Shown here: positions 1 through 11,760 of the stretch, one piece after another
Position numbering within the stretch: position 1 is the first letter of the stretch
Layout: each line of letters starts with the position of its first letter
Notes under the pieces: model-generated
Told to the model about the DNA's origin: nothing
Databases searched by the model: none
The model's input: only the letters and a program-made list of their open reading frames with translations
Made by a program: the position numbers and the translations under genes
NCBI GenBank assembly: GCA_947683625.1
Contig: CANTUR010001074.1
Span: 222,304-286,303, forward strand
DNA length: 64,000 nt
Reading direction: 5' to 3'
Origin: Mallotus nudiflorus
Lineage: Eukaryota > Streptophyta > Magnoliopsida > Malpighiales > Euphorbiaceae

Positions 1-122
1 AATTTCTACATAAAAGGCCACTCTCAAATTTCAAGCCAACAACCCCTTGGTTGCAAGCTCAAAAATTTAACCAGTTCTCTGTTAACAGCACTTAATACAA
101 TAGCAACAGGAAGAAATCATAC
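1..122 (-). other. Intron of the DP gene at the window edge
   Basis: This stretch follows the splice donor of the last visible DP exon, which ends at 123 on the minus strand with donor GTATG. No continuation of the DP dimerisation region can be read here, so it is taken as the start of an intron. The remaining exons lie to the left of the window. Confidence 0.7.
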
Positions 123-2582
123 CTGAACCAGAATGAACGGTAAGGACACACCCCCACTGGGAGCATCTCCTGAATTGTATAATTGCTCATTTCGATTTAT
201 CAGGTTCTGAAGACCTACGTACTTGACAAAGGAAAACAAGTCAGTGAACAAACTCCAATCAATCAATACTTCAAATGAGAAATTTCAGAAAAAGTGCATG
301 GAGCAAGCAACTTCACATTCACAACAAAAGAGAACTTCAAGATGCTATCTTACTTGTTCCTCCAGCTCCCGCAAATAGGCAGCTTTCTTCTCAATTCTAT
401 TTCTTAAACCAAGACGCTCAGCCTGCATTAGTCATATTAAAGGAGTTTAATAAGATCATTAGATCCAATAAAACCAGCAAAGAACTTCTCTTGATACCTT
501 CAATTCTTCAATATCACTCAGGCTAGTTCGAGGAAGACCTTTCCACTGTATTTCCTTCTTATCTTTGGATATGATATCTAATGCCATGAGTACATTCAGG
601 GCATCGTACACCCTCCGCCTTATGTTCTTCTCATCATACTGTTGCTGCATCAGCAAAAGAAAAAGGAGGCCTGAATCAATTAATTTCACATTTCCCTAAT
701 ATCGACGACAAAATCAATAAACTGAACCAAATACATCAATATCAATTCCTTTAAAAAATAACCTGATCTGGAGAGGAAACACTGTTGCCAGGGTCGGCAA
801 ACTCTGCTACGAGTTCATCTGCCACCTGAAATTTGCGTCAAACTCTCAGAAAGGGCATACGCTGATAAGATGGTTGAAGGAGGGATGTGAAAGGGAAGGC
901 ATAAGGATGTAATATATTAGAAGTACAACATTGGTTCTGAAATGAAGCATCATGCTCGAGCAATTTTGAAGAATGTAAATAAGCAAATCATAAAGTTAGA
1001 ACAGGTGAAAACAGATCTCCAGCCAACAAAACACATTTTTTTTATACACATGACAAATAACATGAAGTAATGCCTAATTATGCATTAGTTATCTGGATGG
1101 ATTTTATTATGGCACTACTCCATACTGAGAAAATCAGGAAGAAAAATTTGAAGATGATTTAACCAATGAGATACAATTTACAAAGAGGTTTCTGCCTACC
1201 TATGGAAAAAAAAAAAAAAAGGGGAACAAAGTGATTGGAGGTCCATCACATGGGAAAGCACATCTCATCTCTCAACCCAAACCAACTTTCAATATCCACT
1301 GCAAATGTAGATTAGTAGAACAGTTGCTTATCCCATTGCACTGTCAAAGAGCCTGACAAGTCTTGCTGATCTTGGTATCTGACCTAACCACCCAGTTACA
1401 TTGCCTTCCGTAGGCCCAGCCTTTGCTAATCTTGGCAATTCATTGGTAAATTAGGCACTTAATTGACCAGGTTGTGTTCCTCTAGAACATTGACCTAATT
1501 TTAAACCAAGGCGTTGACCATCCTAACCTTTTAAATGCTCCCCATCCTAGAGGAAATGTATAACCACCCTTTATTTTAATGCAACAGGAACTGGATGTAG
1601 GACAGGTTCTGCACACTTTTATATGGATAATGATTCAAAACAAACCAGAGCATTATGTTAGATCACTTAGCTCAGTTGCATGCAGAAATAAGTATCCACG
1701 CAAAGAAACTCAGCATTCAGTCAAGAAAAAGATTCAGAAACCACCTGACCTCATTGTAAGTGGTTGTTCCTTTACTTTCCACTTTTTCACACACTGCATA
1801 CAACACCAAACAGTTAGTCAAGGCTTAAAGCATCAAGCAAGTTTTGTCTACGATCCTCAGGGAAGAGGAGGATATAAGAAGTAACATCCACATGATTCTT
1901 GCAGTGAAATGAGTAGGAATAGATGGATTGAATACCTTTCATACTAAATTGACGGAGTCCTCTACCACTCTTATCAGCACCGGTTGCACGTTGACCTCTC
2001 TTCTTCTTCTTGTTACTGTTTATAGAGAAGGTGATGAGAAATATGCATTGACAGAATCAAGGAACACACTGGATCGTTGCAAGTATATATCACAGTCCAT
2101 ATCAAGCCACTAGGACGTTAATTCACTAGGCCTTTATGCTAAAAACGAGCACAACACAGGTAATTACTAAGACTAGTATAAACACATACAAAGATAAGTT
2201 TTTACAATTCACATCCAAAGCATCTACTCCATGATTGACTTTGCTCAATTACACCACAAATTAATAATTGACATCAAAACACACAGAATCAAAAAATTAA
2301 TGACTAGAATACTGACCCAGCAGCATCTTGGGTGGCGGCATCATCAGCGTGAATGTCAAGATGATTCAACCTGAGAAAAGTGTTGTCACTAGCAGGTGTA
2401 GCTATGGCTTGCTCGCTCCTGCTAGAAGGAGAACCAACGCTGCCACTAGTGGACACCGATTGACCGGAGACAGTGGTGTTACCCCATGACCTGGCGGCTC
2501 CACCTCCTCCTCTAGAAAAGGAGGCAGCAGAAGCAGAGTTTTTGTCACCATCTTCCGCCTGGTGGGACCCACCAGTCACCAT
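123..2582 (-). CDS. DPB: DP-type E2F dimerisation partner (DPB-like), 3' end outside the window
   Basis: DP proteins pair with E2F factors in the nucleus to bind promoters of S-phase genes. Seven exons are supported by GT-AG borders and matching phase, on the minus strand: 2317-2582, 1936-2015, 1750-1793, 763-825, 498-644, 354-422 and 123-221, giving 256 codons. Exon 1 encodes a Ser/Gly-rich N-terminus. Exons 2-5 encode the winged-helix DNA-binding domain, with a KKKKRGQR basic stretch, GLRQFSMK, the DP signature NIRRRVYDALNVLMA and KKEIQWKGLP. Exons 6-7 hold the dimerisation coiled coil (RLGLRNRIEKK) and the GGVSLPFILVQ segment. The chosen start is ATG at 2580-2582 (MVTGGS); an in-frame TTG lies four codons upstream. 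No frameshift or stop is seen, so the gene looks functional. Family assignment is from recalled plant DP sequences; DPB rather than DPA is less certain. Confidence 0.93.
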
Positions 2583-2860
2583 TAGAGAACCCAAAAAGAG
2601 AAACTAGAAATTGGGTAAAATTGTGAATTGAAAAAAAGAAAAAAAATTGGGAAATCAGTGATGAGGAGTGAGATGCGTATTTGGGTTATGAATAAGGATT
2701 AGTGATCTGAGAAGAAGGCGGCGGCGGAGGCGGTGGTGTCGATGATGGTGCGGTGGTGGTGGTGGTTCGTTTGTTGGTTTGTTTGAGCTGGTGAGAAAAG
2801 AGGGAAAATTTTTTGAGGGTTTTATGATTGATTTTATTGTTATTTTGGGTGGGAAAATTA
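2583..2860 (-). promoter_or_regulatory. 5' leader and proximal promoter of the DP gene
   Basis: This is the region upstream of the DP start codon. It holds a GGC/GGT-rich trinucleotide tract at about 2714-2770, the only GC-rich patch nearby, which probably belongs to the 5' leader. A TTTTCCC run near 2800 and another near 2850 (minus-strand reading) loosely resemble half of an E2F site, but the full TTTSSCGC motif is not present. No clear TATA box was identified. Confidence 0.4.
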
Positions 2861-4590
2861 ATTTTCTTTTATATCTCTCTCATCTGTTTGTTAGCCCATT
2901 ATTTCTCTTTTTTAAATATTATATTATATTTAATTATTTTAAAATATATAAATAAATTAATTCAAATATATTAAAACAAACACAATAAAATGAGTTGCAA
3001 ATTTATATACATTTTTAATTATATTGAAATATAAACAAAATATAAAATTAAGTAAGTAATTTTAATAAAATGAAAATGATTATCTAGAGTGAGTAGTTAA
3101 GAGTTTTTTATGGTTGAAAATTTTATACAAAGTCAAAAAAAATACAAATTATATTTTCTTTTTCTTTTTGTAGTATTTTTCTTTTTTCTTTTTTTATCAC
3201 TAATTTTTCTTTATTTTAATATCATTTTTTGATTGCCATCTTTTACACTTTTTATTGTTCATTATTTCATTTTGACGTACTCAAAAAATTTCGAAATATG
3301 TTTTATATATAGTTGACTTTTAATTTTTTTGATATTTTAGTTTAATTGTTTGATAAATTTTCTCTTATTAAAAGTGGTTTTGGTCCCCATTATATGGATT
3401 TTTTTAGTCTTTCTTTATGAAAGTTTTGAGTAATAATTTATCAAAATATTTACAAGATTAACTTCATCTTTTTTCTATTTTTGGATGCTCTATCAACTTG
3501 AGTAAAGGATATTTGACAAAATTTTCTTTTATTTATATGTTTTCATTTTCATTTTGCAGCTATTGAACAAAGTAAGGGATCATCCATGGAGTTTGCTTAT
3601 TTGATTTTTTCTCATTCTTTACAAGAAAAAAAAAAACTAATTTTTAGGTTGCATTTAATTTTTTGATATAAACTATTAATATTTATAATTCATTTAATTC
3701 TTACTAATTTTTTTGATATTTAATTTTTTTATTATAAACAAAATGTATTTCTTTTTAAGAAATGATCTTATTATAGAAAAAAAAAAACTATAAAAATATG
3801 AAGCATTCAATCCAAAAATTTAAGAAGGGTAGTCATTATTTTATGCACACCAATAGGGCACGCTACTTGTCTTTCAAATTTTTTGAAACCCCATAATAAT
3901 GAGGGGCTATTTTAAAATTTATTGCGGAGTGTAACATAAAATATCATTTTTATATTATAGTTCATTATAAATATAATAAATTTGTACCAATTAGTGGATG
4001 ATAATATAGAAATTTAAACTCTAAATTTTATATGATGGCACAAATTTTAAACCTGTAAATTTTATAGTTTCACAATATCAATTAATTTACCTATGATCGG
4101 CTTAATGCAAAGATTATTAACACTATATAGATTCAGATGTATATTTTGTTATTATTCCTTTAGGGGAAGCTTCGACTTCACGAAAAGGGTAAAGATATTG
4201 TAGTTTTCAAAGTTTACACTTTCGATTTTTTTTTCTTTTTCTTTTGGATTCAATAATTTACAGAGAAATATTCGCTATACATGTGAATCAAGTCAACAAT
4301 TCATCCTCACTTTTTTATTTTTATTTTTTTTCACATCATTGCCATAGGAACATAAGAGATCCGCATCATTTCTATGCAAGTTTGCTAAATAAATAAATAA
4401 AAAATTGAAGGCATAGTACATAATTTATCTTATATTTATTATTTTTTATCAGCTTAATATTTAAACTTTTAATTTTATTATTTTAATATTTAAATTCATT
4501 TAAAATATAATTTTAAAATTCTTATAAGCACATATAATATAAAATAAGAAATTAGCATATAACACATCTTAAAAGTTTGATTGAATAAAA
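2861..4590. other. AT-rich intergenic DNA
   Basis: This stretch is very AT-rich with many homopolymer runs. I see no coding pattern, no clear terminal repeats and no RNA gene. It separates the DP gene from the first LTR retrotransposon. Confidence 0.6.
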
Positions 4591-4603
4591 AAATTACAAA
4601 TAC

Positions 4604-4972
4604 AGATAATTAATTTTCGGGACTCCTGCGTTGAACGTCTTGCAAAACACTAAACAGAGGGTAAAGTGAGAGGTGGGGGAAATCCCCACAAACACTCTGA
4701 TGCCTAAGTTGGGGAATAGAAATCGAGCGGAGGAAAGATAGCTTGAATATGTGTGAAATGAGATGTTCCCTTATCAGGGGTATATGGTGCTATATATAGT
4801 GATACTCAAACCTGGGAGGAATAGAAATCCTTGTGGGAGAGTGTTCCTTCTTCAGTTAGGATTCCTCTTTGAGGTAGTTCCTTGGACGGATCTGTCTTCT
4901 CCTTTGTCCATGTGTTCCTATTTAAGGGGGTAGAGGACCCCTAATTAGGTGGAAACATTTTAGATGGTATCA
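4604..4972 (-). repeat. 3' LTR of the first Tat-like element
   Basis: This copy matches the right-hand copy over its whole 369-bp length. In element orientation it starts TGATACCATC. Its outer end has decayed: the plus strand reads AGATAA where the other copy reads TGATAA, so the expected CA terminus has become CT. A candidate promoter motif, GCTATATATAG, lies at about 4789-4799. Confidence 0.9.
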
Positions 4973-4992
4973 AGAGTTCCCCCCCTGGAGTA
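4973..4992 (-). promoter_or_regulatory. Candidate polypurine tract of the first Tat-like element
   Basis: Read on the minus strand, the bases just before the 3' LTR are purine-rich, with a run of seven G followed by AACTCT and then the LTR start TGATACC. This is the expected place for second-strand priming. Confidence 0.6.
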
Positions 4993-5240
4993 TGCAGATA
5001 TTTATATTTGTTGCGTCCGAGTAAGATGCAGTGGTGCCTTTATATGGGCGATAAGATGCAAGTGAGTTGAGGTGGCCAACCTCAGTCACAATAAGCAGAG
5101 CTTGGTGCCAAGTATGTTGGTTGATCGTCATCGAATCGTAATTTGTGGAACTGGGGTACCTGCTGAGTGAGTATGATCAACGAAATAGATTAACCCGTTC
5201 ATTTTGGAACAAGACGGAACCAGTTGTTACTGGATTTGTA

Positions 5241-5975
5241 GATGCTCGGCACAGGGGCGCGAGGCTTACATACTCATAACCTTAGTACTATGAAAGCGAC
5301 TTGAGGGTGCCAGCTTTAGTCATTGGACTTTTATGTGAGCGAGACTTAGATGCTCGGCACAGGGGCGCGAGGCTTGCATGCTTGGAACCTCAGTACTACG
5401 GAAGCGACCTGAGGGTGCCAGCTTCAGTCACTGGACTTTTATGTGAGCGAGACTTAGATGCTCGGCACAAGGGCGCGAGGCTTACATGCTCAAAACCTCA
5501 GTAGTACGGAAGCAACCTGAGGGTGCTAGCTTCAGTCACTAGACTTTATGTAAATGAGACTTAGATGCTCGACTCAAGGGCGCGAGGCTTACATGCTCAA
5601 AACCTCAGTACTACGGAAGTGACCTGAGGGTGCCAACTTCAGTCACTGGACTTTTATGTGAGCAAGACTTAGATGCTCGACACAAGGGCATGAGGCTTAC
5701 ATGCTCGGAACCTCAGTACTATGGAAGCGACCTGAGGGTGCTAGCTTCAGTCACTAGACTTTATGTAAACGAGACTTAGATGCTCGGCTCAAGGGCGTGA
5801 GGCTTACATGCTCGGAACCTCAGTACTACGGAAGCAACCTGAGGGTGCCAGCTTTAGTCACTGGAATTTTATGTGAGCGAGACTTAAATGCTCGGCACAG
5901 GGGCGCGAGGCTTACATGCTCGGAACCTCAGTACTACGGAAGCGACCTGAGGGTACCAGCTTCAGTCACTGGACT
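5241..5975. repeat. Tandem array of a 107/108-bp unit, about 7 copies
   Basis: A landmark CAGTACTACGGAAG recurs at 5283, 5391, 5499, 5606, 5714, 5821 and 5929, giving spacings of 108, 108, 107, 108, 107 and 108. The 107-bp units share a variant (ACTTTATGTAAA and CTCAAGGG) and alternate with 108-bp units, so part of the array behaves as a dimer of about 215 bp. It sits between the antisense gene and the 3' LTR, the hypervariable zone known to seed satellites in Tat-type elements. Short open frames across it are by-products of the repeat. Confidence 0.9.
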
Positions 5976-6267
5976 TTATGTACGGAATGGGCTGGGAGTG
6001 ATGCTTGAAATGTCTCCCGATTCGATTGATGGAGCGACCCACTCGAAGATGTGAGTGGGCCAACACAGGGTGATTTCATTTCAACTCTTGAGATCATGTG
6101 ATTGATGCGTCGTTTTATGTGTCAGTGAGTGAAATGCTCGTACAGCCATCATCACGACTCTTCGCCTAATGGGTTATTTTATTCTCAATAGGCCCTTGGT
6201 GGTATAGGGAGGAGCGCAGTAATAATGAGGGCAGTTAATGGCGTGCTGCTAGGTCCTTCCGTGTCTC

Positions 6268-6274
6268 TATAAAT
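6268..6274 (+). promoter_or_regulatory. Candidate TATA box of the antisense gene
   Basis: TATAAAT occurs in a locally GC-richer stretch about 200 bases upstream of the first ATG of the antisense gene and in the same direction. The position suits an independent promoter inside the retrotransposon. Confidence 0.5.
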
Positions 6275-6473
6275 CCTGCTGCATTTGCTAACTAGCACAT
6301 TTTGCTTTCTTCACTCTTTCATTTTATTTTTGTTGCATTTCTACTGCATCCACCATTTTTATTCCTTCCTGCCATAACTCTCGCTTGAGGTTTTCAAGTG
6401 ATTCTTTCATCATTTCTTCCTCCTCTTTTTTTGCCCCTTTTTTGTCATTTTGGTTTTCGTTCCCTTCTTTGCT

Positions 6474-8283
6474 ATGGCTCCCCAGGAAGAGAATTGCTAG
6501 GGTGGTATCGACGGTGATTCTGCATCCTCGCCAATTATGCCCTCCACACTGTAGATAGAAGGTTTAGGGCCCATACCCCTTTATTGGGGCTAAGTAGATT
6601 AGTGGTGTACTTCGACCAGTTAGAGGGGGGTCTGAAATTTCCCTTAGATCCCTTTATCAAGGACTTCCTTAATAGAAATAACATTGCACCCGGTCAACTT
6701 CATCTGAATAGTTATAGGATACTGACCGGGTTCATCCAGCTGATGCATGAGGAGGGTAGGGTTCTCGATCTAGAAATCCTCTGATATTTGTATAGGCTGA
6801 CTAGGAAGAAGGGAGATGTTCTCCCTTTCAACCGTACCCAACCATTCACTTTTTGTTAAACTTTCAGATCTTCACAAGAAGTGGATATACCATTTTTTTT
6901 TATTGTAGAGCATCAATCGGACTTCCTGGATGTCCGGAGGATGTGGTTGGACGAGTGTCATAAAGTGACCCGTCTAACGAAACTTTTCGATCCGGATACA
7001 GAATTAGTTTTGTGGCTACATCTAGACGAACTCATTGAAGCTCAATCCACAGAGGATGCATCCCGGAGGTATCTGTGGAGAGTCTATCCGAGTCGCGATC
7101 ATTTCCCTAGTATGATTTTTTGTTTTGAGTTTTGTTTTGTCTAACTAGTCTTATCTTTCCATCTATAGATGGTTGACTTTTTTGATTTTACGAGCGAAAT
7201 TTCCCTAGTAGATAAGCCAGTTGCAGTGGAGGAGTGTCGAAATTATCCTTCCCCTGAAGCTGAGGCTCTTGCTGCTCCGGAGGCCATTCCTGTCGATCCT
7301 AAGGGCAAAGCAATAGCGCAAAGTGAGCGATTAGAGCGGGTCGGATGATGAAAAAGGCAGCTGATCTAAGCAGAGTCAGATGCAGAGGGGCTGGACGAAG
7401 AGATTTACGTCCAACGTCCCCGGTTATCTGGTTGTCCGGATATGCGGGGCTGGATATTGAAAAAGATGAAACCCTCGAGCATCTCCAACAGTCAAGTACG
7501 GGACCAGTACGTCGAGTCACTGTGGTTACCAAGAGACATGCAATGTTGGTCGGATGAAGGACCGGATGGATTGCTCGATTCCATGATCGGCCAGTCACTG
7601 GAGGTAAGGGAGTTTCTGGTACTTGATATAACTGTTGTAGTGGAATTTTGGCTAAGTTATTTGGTTGTTTTTGGCAGATGACTTAAGCCTTGCTACTGGT
7701 GAAGGATCAGTACTTCTACTTGAAGAGCCAGTACAGCTTAAAGGAAACTGAGGTGGGGATGATCACTATAGATTTTGAGAAAAAACTGGATAGTGCCAAA
7801 ACAGCTTTGGAGCACTGCCAGACAAGATATGCGGAGGCTAAATCTGACGCGAAGGGGAATCAAAAAAAGGTTTCCAAACTGGAATATAGCAAGGCCCAGC
7901 TGACAAGGAGGATCAAGGAGCAGGATCTTCAGATTGTTGGACTTCAGGAGAGGCTGGCGGAGCTTGAGAAATCTTGTGCCAATGATAAGGAGACATATCA
8001 AAGCATGGTGGAGGGATTTCTCAAGGCGTACCGAGCTGAATGCAAAAGGATCTTGCTCTCTCAAGACTCAGGATTGGATTTGGGGGCCTTAGATTGGATA
8101 ACCCCAGCCGATCTAGTAAGGCTTGCTGCAGAGGATGATGCCCATCGAAAGGCAAGTTCCTTTTTTGTGAGGGAGTCTGAAGAGGCCGCTGTTACAGTTG
8201 GGTCTGGCGAGCATCCAGAGGCTACCAATGATGCTTCCCCTTCAGTTTCTGGGACAGGGGGTCCGAGTGTGGAGATACTATAG
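6474..8283 (+). pseudogene. Antisense accessory gene of the Tat element (Transposase_28-like plus coiled coil)
   Basis: The gene runs opposite to gag-pol. The first ATG (6474) is followed by a stop after seven codons, and later frames are broken, so it is a pseudogene. The segment 6584-6784 encodes a domain with LEGGLKFPLDPF and a conserved-looking helix, followed near 6872-6900 by KKWIYHFFF. This matches my memory of the plant Transposase_28 family ('putative gypsy type transposon'). The part from 7690 to 8283 encodes a long heptad-rich coiled coil rich in Lys and Glu, then an acidic Ser-rich tail. Two introns can be seen: 7110-7168 (GTATGA...TATAG) and 7604-7677 (GTAAGG...GGCAG). Introns can persist because the retrotransposon RNA is the other strand. 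The cellular role is not known. Confidence 0.75.
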
Positions 8284-8341
8284 TAGATATGCATAGGTTT
8301 ATGTGTATCCTTTTTTTTCATGTGTAAAGACATTCTTTATC

Positions 8342-8347
8342 AATAAA
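8342..8347 (+). terminator. Poly(A) signal of the antisense gene
   Basis: AATAAA lies 59 bases after the stop of the coiled-coil exon, in the same direction. Together with the TATA motif at 6268 it frames the antisense gene as a complete transcription unit. Confidence 0.55.
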
Positions 8348-8387
8348 GATATTTTTATTAAATCGAATTATGTGCTTGAGTACAAGA

Positions 8388-9703
8388 TCATTGATAATAT
8401 TTTCTGAGGGAGTCTGAGTTCCAGAACCTCGGTAGTTCTCTGCCTCCTCTTTCTCTTAGTTTATATGCCCCCTTTATTGTGCATTCTAAGATCTGATACG
8501 GGCCTTCCCAATTAGGGCTTAACTTGCCGGTACCCGAGGTGCCTTTGCCAATATCTGCTCTTCTGAGTACCCAGTCACCCGTCATGAAATTCTCTGTTGG
8601 TTTATGCAGATGGTGGTACCCCGGGTTATCCTTTACCGATGTGCCTCTGTCGTTGCTGTCGCTTGTTCTCTTCGTTCCTCTAGTATGTCAAGGCATATTC
8701 GTGCATTGACGTTATTGATAGCGTGGTCGAGGTCTTGGCTTACCCGGTAACTTAGGGACCCGACCTCTACTGGAATTACTGCATCCATGTCGTAAGTTAG
8801 TCTGAACGATGTTTCGCCAGTGGATGATCAGGGTGTGATTCTGTAGGCCCAGATTACATTGTTTAGCTCTTTGACCCAATTCCCTTTCTTGTCATCGAGT
8901 CTTTTCTTCAACCCTTGCATGAGGATTCTGTTGGTGACCTTAGTTTGTCTGTTTGTCTACGGGTGAGCTACTGAGGTGAAGTGCAGTTTTATGCCAAGGT
9001 CTGAGCAGAAACTTCTGAATTTGTGGTTATCGAACTGTTTGTCGTTGTCTGTAATTAAAGTGTGAGGGATGCCGAATTTGCAAATGATCTCCTTCAAAAA
9101 AAAGTATTGTATCTGGGCTTCTATGATGGTTGGGACTGCTTCTGCTTCTACCCATTTCATGAAATGGTCAATGGCCACGATTAAGAACTTTTTCTATGAG
9201 GTAGATAGAGGAAAAGGACCCAGGATGTCCATCCCCCACATGGCGAAAGGCCATGGGCTACCGATGGGATGCAGAGGCTGAGAAGATTTGTGGCTAAGTC
9301 GGGCATAGTGCTGGCACTGGTGAAATAATTTTGTTAGCTGCTAGGCATCCTTGGACATAGTGGGCCAGTAGTACCCCTGGAGCAAGGTCTTTCTAGTGAG
9401 CGAATAGTGGGACTCATGTGCACCATAGATTCCTTTATGGATTTCTTGTAGTATGTAATTTCCCTCCTCTGGGGAAATGCACTTTGACCAAGGGTGCGAG
9501 AGGGATTTTCGGTAGAGCTCCCCTCGGTGGACGGAATAGTGGGCTGCTTTGGCCTTGAGCTTCTGAGCTTGCAGTTTATCTTCCGGAAGTGTGCCATGCT
9601 CAAGATATTGGATGATGGGCTGTATCCATTCTGAGACTAATTGTGTTCTGAAAACTTCAGTATCCTCTGTGCTAGGATTAGTGAGTAATTCGATGAAATT
9701 CAT
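8388..9703 (-). pseudogene. Integrase region of the first Tat-like element
   Basis: Integrase inserts the cDNA into the genome. The zinc-binding segment appears at about 9480-9340 (HKGIYGAHES, GYYWPTM), followed by C-x-x-Y where the second Cys of the CxxC pair is expected. The catalytic core gives WGMDILGPF and, further on, LITDNDKQF, the first and second Asp sites. The C-terminal GPY-type module is clear at 8585-8388 (NWEGPYQI, ending SLRKYYQ) but in another frame, so there is at least one frameshift between 8957 and 8585. Stops follow SKDA (near 9340) and occur near 9200. The glutamate of the DDE triad lies in the damaged stretch and cannot be confirmed. Confidence 0.85.
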
Positions 9704-9769
9704 ATCCCTAAATGCTTGATTGTTCTCAGCTGTGGATTTAGCAAGGTAATCGGACTCATTGTTGTCTTC

Positions 9770-10254
9770 TCTAGGAATCTGGATGATATTCCATTGGCCT
9801 CCGTCTTGCTCGATGTGTTACAAAAGTCGCCTGGCTTTGTCTACGTACTTGGCAATGCAGGCATCTTTGACTTGAAATGCTCCGCTGACTTGGTTGACTA
9901 CTAGTTGGGAATCCGAGTGTATAATGAGGTGTTCGACCCTGACTTCCACGACTAGTTTCAACTTTGTAATGAGTGCTTTGTATTCAGTTGCATTGTTGGT
10001 GGTATTATACTCTATGCGGACTGTGTACTGGATATGAACTTTATACGATCCCCTGAGGATTATTCCCGCGCCGGAACCGTAATCTGAGGATGCTCCGTCA
10101 ATATAGAGCTTCCATTCTGGTATCTTGGTCAAGGTTACATCCTCCGGAGCCATTTCTTGTACAAAATCCGCTAAGGCCTGGGCTTTCATCTGCTGTCGAG
10201 GCTCGTAATCAATATCGAACTCGCCGAGTAAGACCGACCATTGCACTAGCCTAC
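9770..10254 (-). pseudogene. Second RNase H domain of the first Tat-like element
   Basis: This is a plant-type RNase H with YIDGASSDYGSGAG, then NNATEYKAL and IIHSDSQLVVNQ, which place the catalytic Asp, Glu and Asp. It follows the RT-linked RNase H, so the element has two such domains, the Tat hallmark. A stop after KARRLL at about 9816 separates it from the linker to integrase. Confidence 0.88.
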
Positions 10255-11760
10255 ATGAAGTCTCTCATCTCTTTAATATTTTGTGTAGTGGAAAACGGGA
10301 CCGGACTACGATATGGTGAGCTTGGAAGTAGTGCCAAAGCTTTCAAGAAGCATGAACCACAACTAAGGCTAATTTATCCAGCATGGGGTATCGGACTTCA
10401 GGTGCTCAGAGCATCTTACTGACATAGTAGACAGGGCTTTGCTGGCTTCCCTCTTCCCTTACCAATACTGAAGCGATGCATTCTCGGCCAACAGAGAGGT
10501 ATAAGTATAAGGTTTCGTTCGGTATCGGACGACTGATTAATGGTAGGGAAGATAAGAATCTTTTAATTTCTTCAAATGCTACTTGGCAATCAGCGGACCA
10601 CTGAAACTTGTTGGAACTTTTGAGAGCTTGGAATAATGGTAGACATCGCCTAACTGAGCAAGAAATAAAATGCCCCAGTGCGGTTATTCTTCCATTTAGC
10701 TTTTGTATATCACGGATGCTCTTCAGTGCTGCCATGTTGAGTATGGCTTCCATTTTTTTTGGGTTGGCTTCAATGCCTCGGTGAGAAATCATGAACCCTA
10801 GGAACTTGTCGGCCTAGACTCTGAAGACGCATTTATCAGGATTCAGCTTGATCCTGGATTGACTTAGTAACTGGAGGACTTGATCCACGTCTGCTGGGTG
10901 GTGCTCAGAGTGCTTGCTTTTGATGATGATGTCATCCACATATACCTCCACGCTGGTCCCAATCTGGCTCTGAAGGACTTGGTTCATCATTTTTTGGTAT
11001 GTGGCTCCGGCATTTTTCAGTCCGAAGGGCATTACCTTGTAGCAGTACAACCCTTCGTGTGTGACGAAGGACGTTTTCTCATGGTCTTCTTTCTTCATGG
11101 AGATCTGGTGATAACCTTGGGTAGCATCTACGAAGCTGTATAAGCCATGGCCAGTGGTGGAATCGACGAGCTGATCAATCGTTGGTAACGGGTAGCTGTC
11201 TTTAGGGCATGCTTGGTTGAGGTCAGTGTAGTCTACACACATTCTGTACTTCCCGTTAGCTTTTTTGACGAGTACTACGTTGGCTACCCAGTCCGGGTGA
11301 GTAACCTCTTTAATGAATCTGACTGTTAATAGCTTCACTATTTCCTCGGCAATGATCTTTTGTCTTTCGTAGGCGAAAGTTCTTTTCTTCTGTGCTGCTG
11401 GCTTGGCCCCTGGTTTGATGTTTAGGCCGTGACAGGCAACTCGCGGATCCATGCCGATGATCTCAAAGGCTTGAGAAGAAAAATCTTCTGAGTGTCTAAT
11501 AAGGACGTCCCTTAATGTGTCTTTGATGTTTTGATTAAGGGCATTACCAATTTTCATAGATTTTCCTCCCTTGATTCGTAATGCCTCTGTGTCTTCCACC
11601 GGTTGTGGATCAGCGCCTTGCTTCTCGACTTCCCATGCTTCCAAATGAAAAGCTTCCGCCAGAGATTTCATGGTCATCTGATAGCATTGTCTGGCCATTT
11701 GCTGATCTCCCCTGATAGTAAGGGTCCCCATTTTGATCGGGATTTTCATGGTTAATTGTC
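10255..11760 (-). pseudogene. Reverse transcriptase and first RNase H of the first Tat-like element
   Basis: The RT copies element RNA into DNA. Motifs in order are YRMCVDYTDLN, YSFVDATQGYHQI, MPFGLKNAGATYQ and the catalytic VYVDDIIIKS. The connection and first RNase H follow, with FLGFMISHRG at about 10795 and YYVSKML at 10410. At least four in-frame stops break the segment: TAG after CVFRV (10811-10813), TGA after KML (10403-10405), and two more TGA between 10400 and 10260. All lie in the same frame as gag, so damage here is by nonsense changes rather than indels. Confidence 0.92.

Noticed and set aside
459..689. Open frame extending past both ends of the DP exon
   Set aside because: Only 498-644 is exon. 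The MKLIDSGLLFLLLM start and the VSREVLCWFYWI end are intron read-through beyond clear splice sites.
4961..4978. TGGTATCAAGAG next to the left LTR, resembling a tRNA-iMet primer site
   Set aside because: All coding domains of the element run on the minus strand, and a better primer site, TGGCGCCGTCTGTGGGG, lies inside the right LTR. The TGGTATCA here is the TG...CA LTR end itself.
5301..6054. Open frames with repeated VPASVTGLLCERDLDARH units
   Set aside because: They are translations of the 107/108-bp tandem array. They lack start context and change frame with the 107-bp units.
7299..7598. Minus-strand frame opposite the antisense gene of the first element
   Set aside because: No family resemblance and it overlaps a better supported plus-strand coding stretch.
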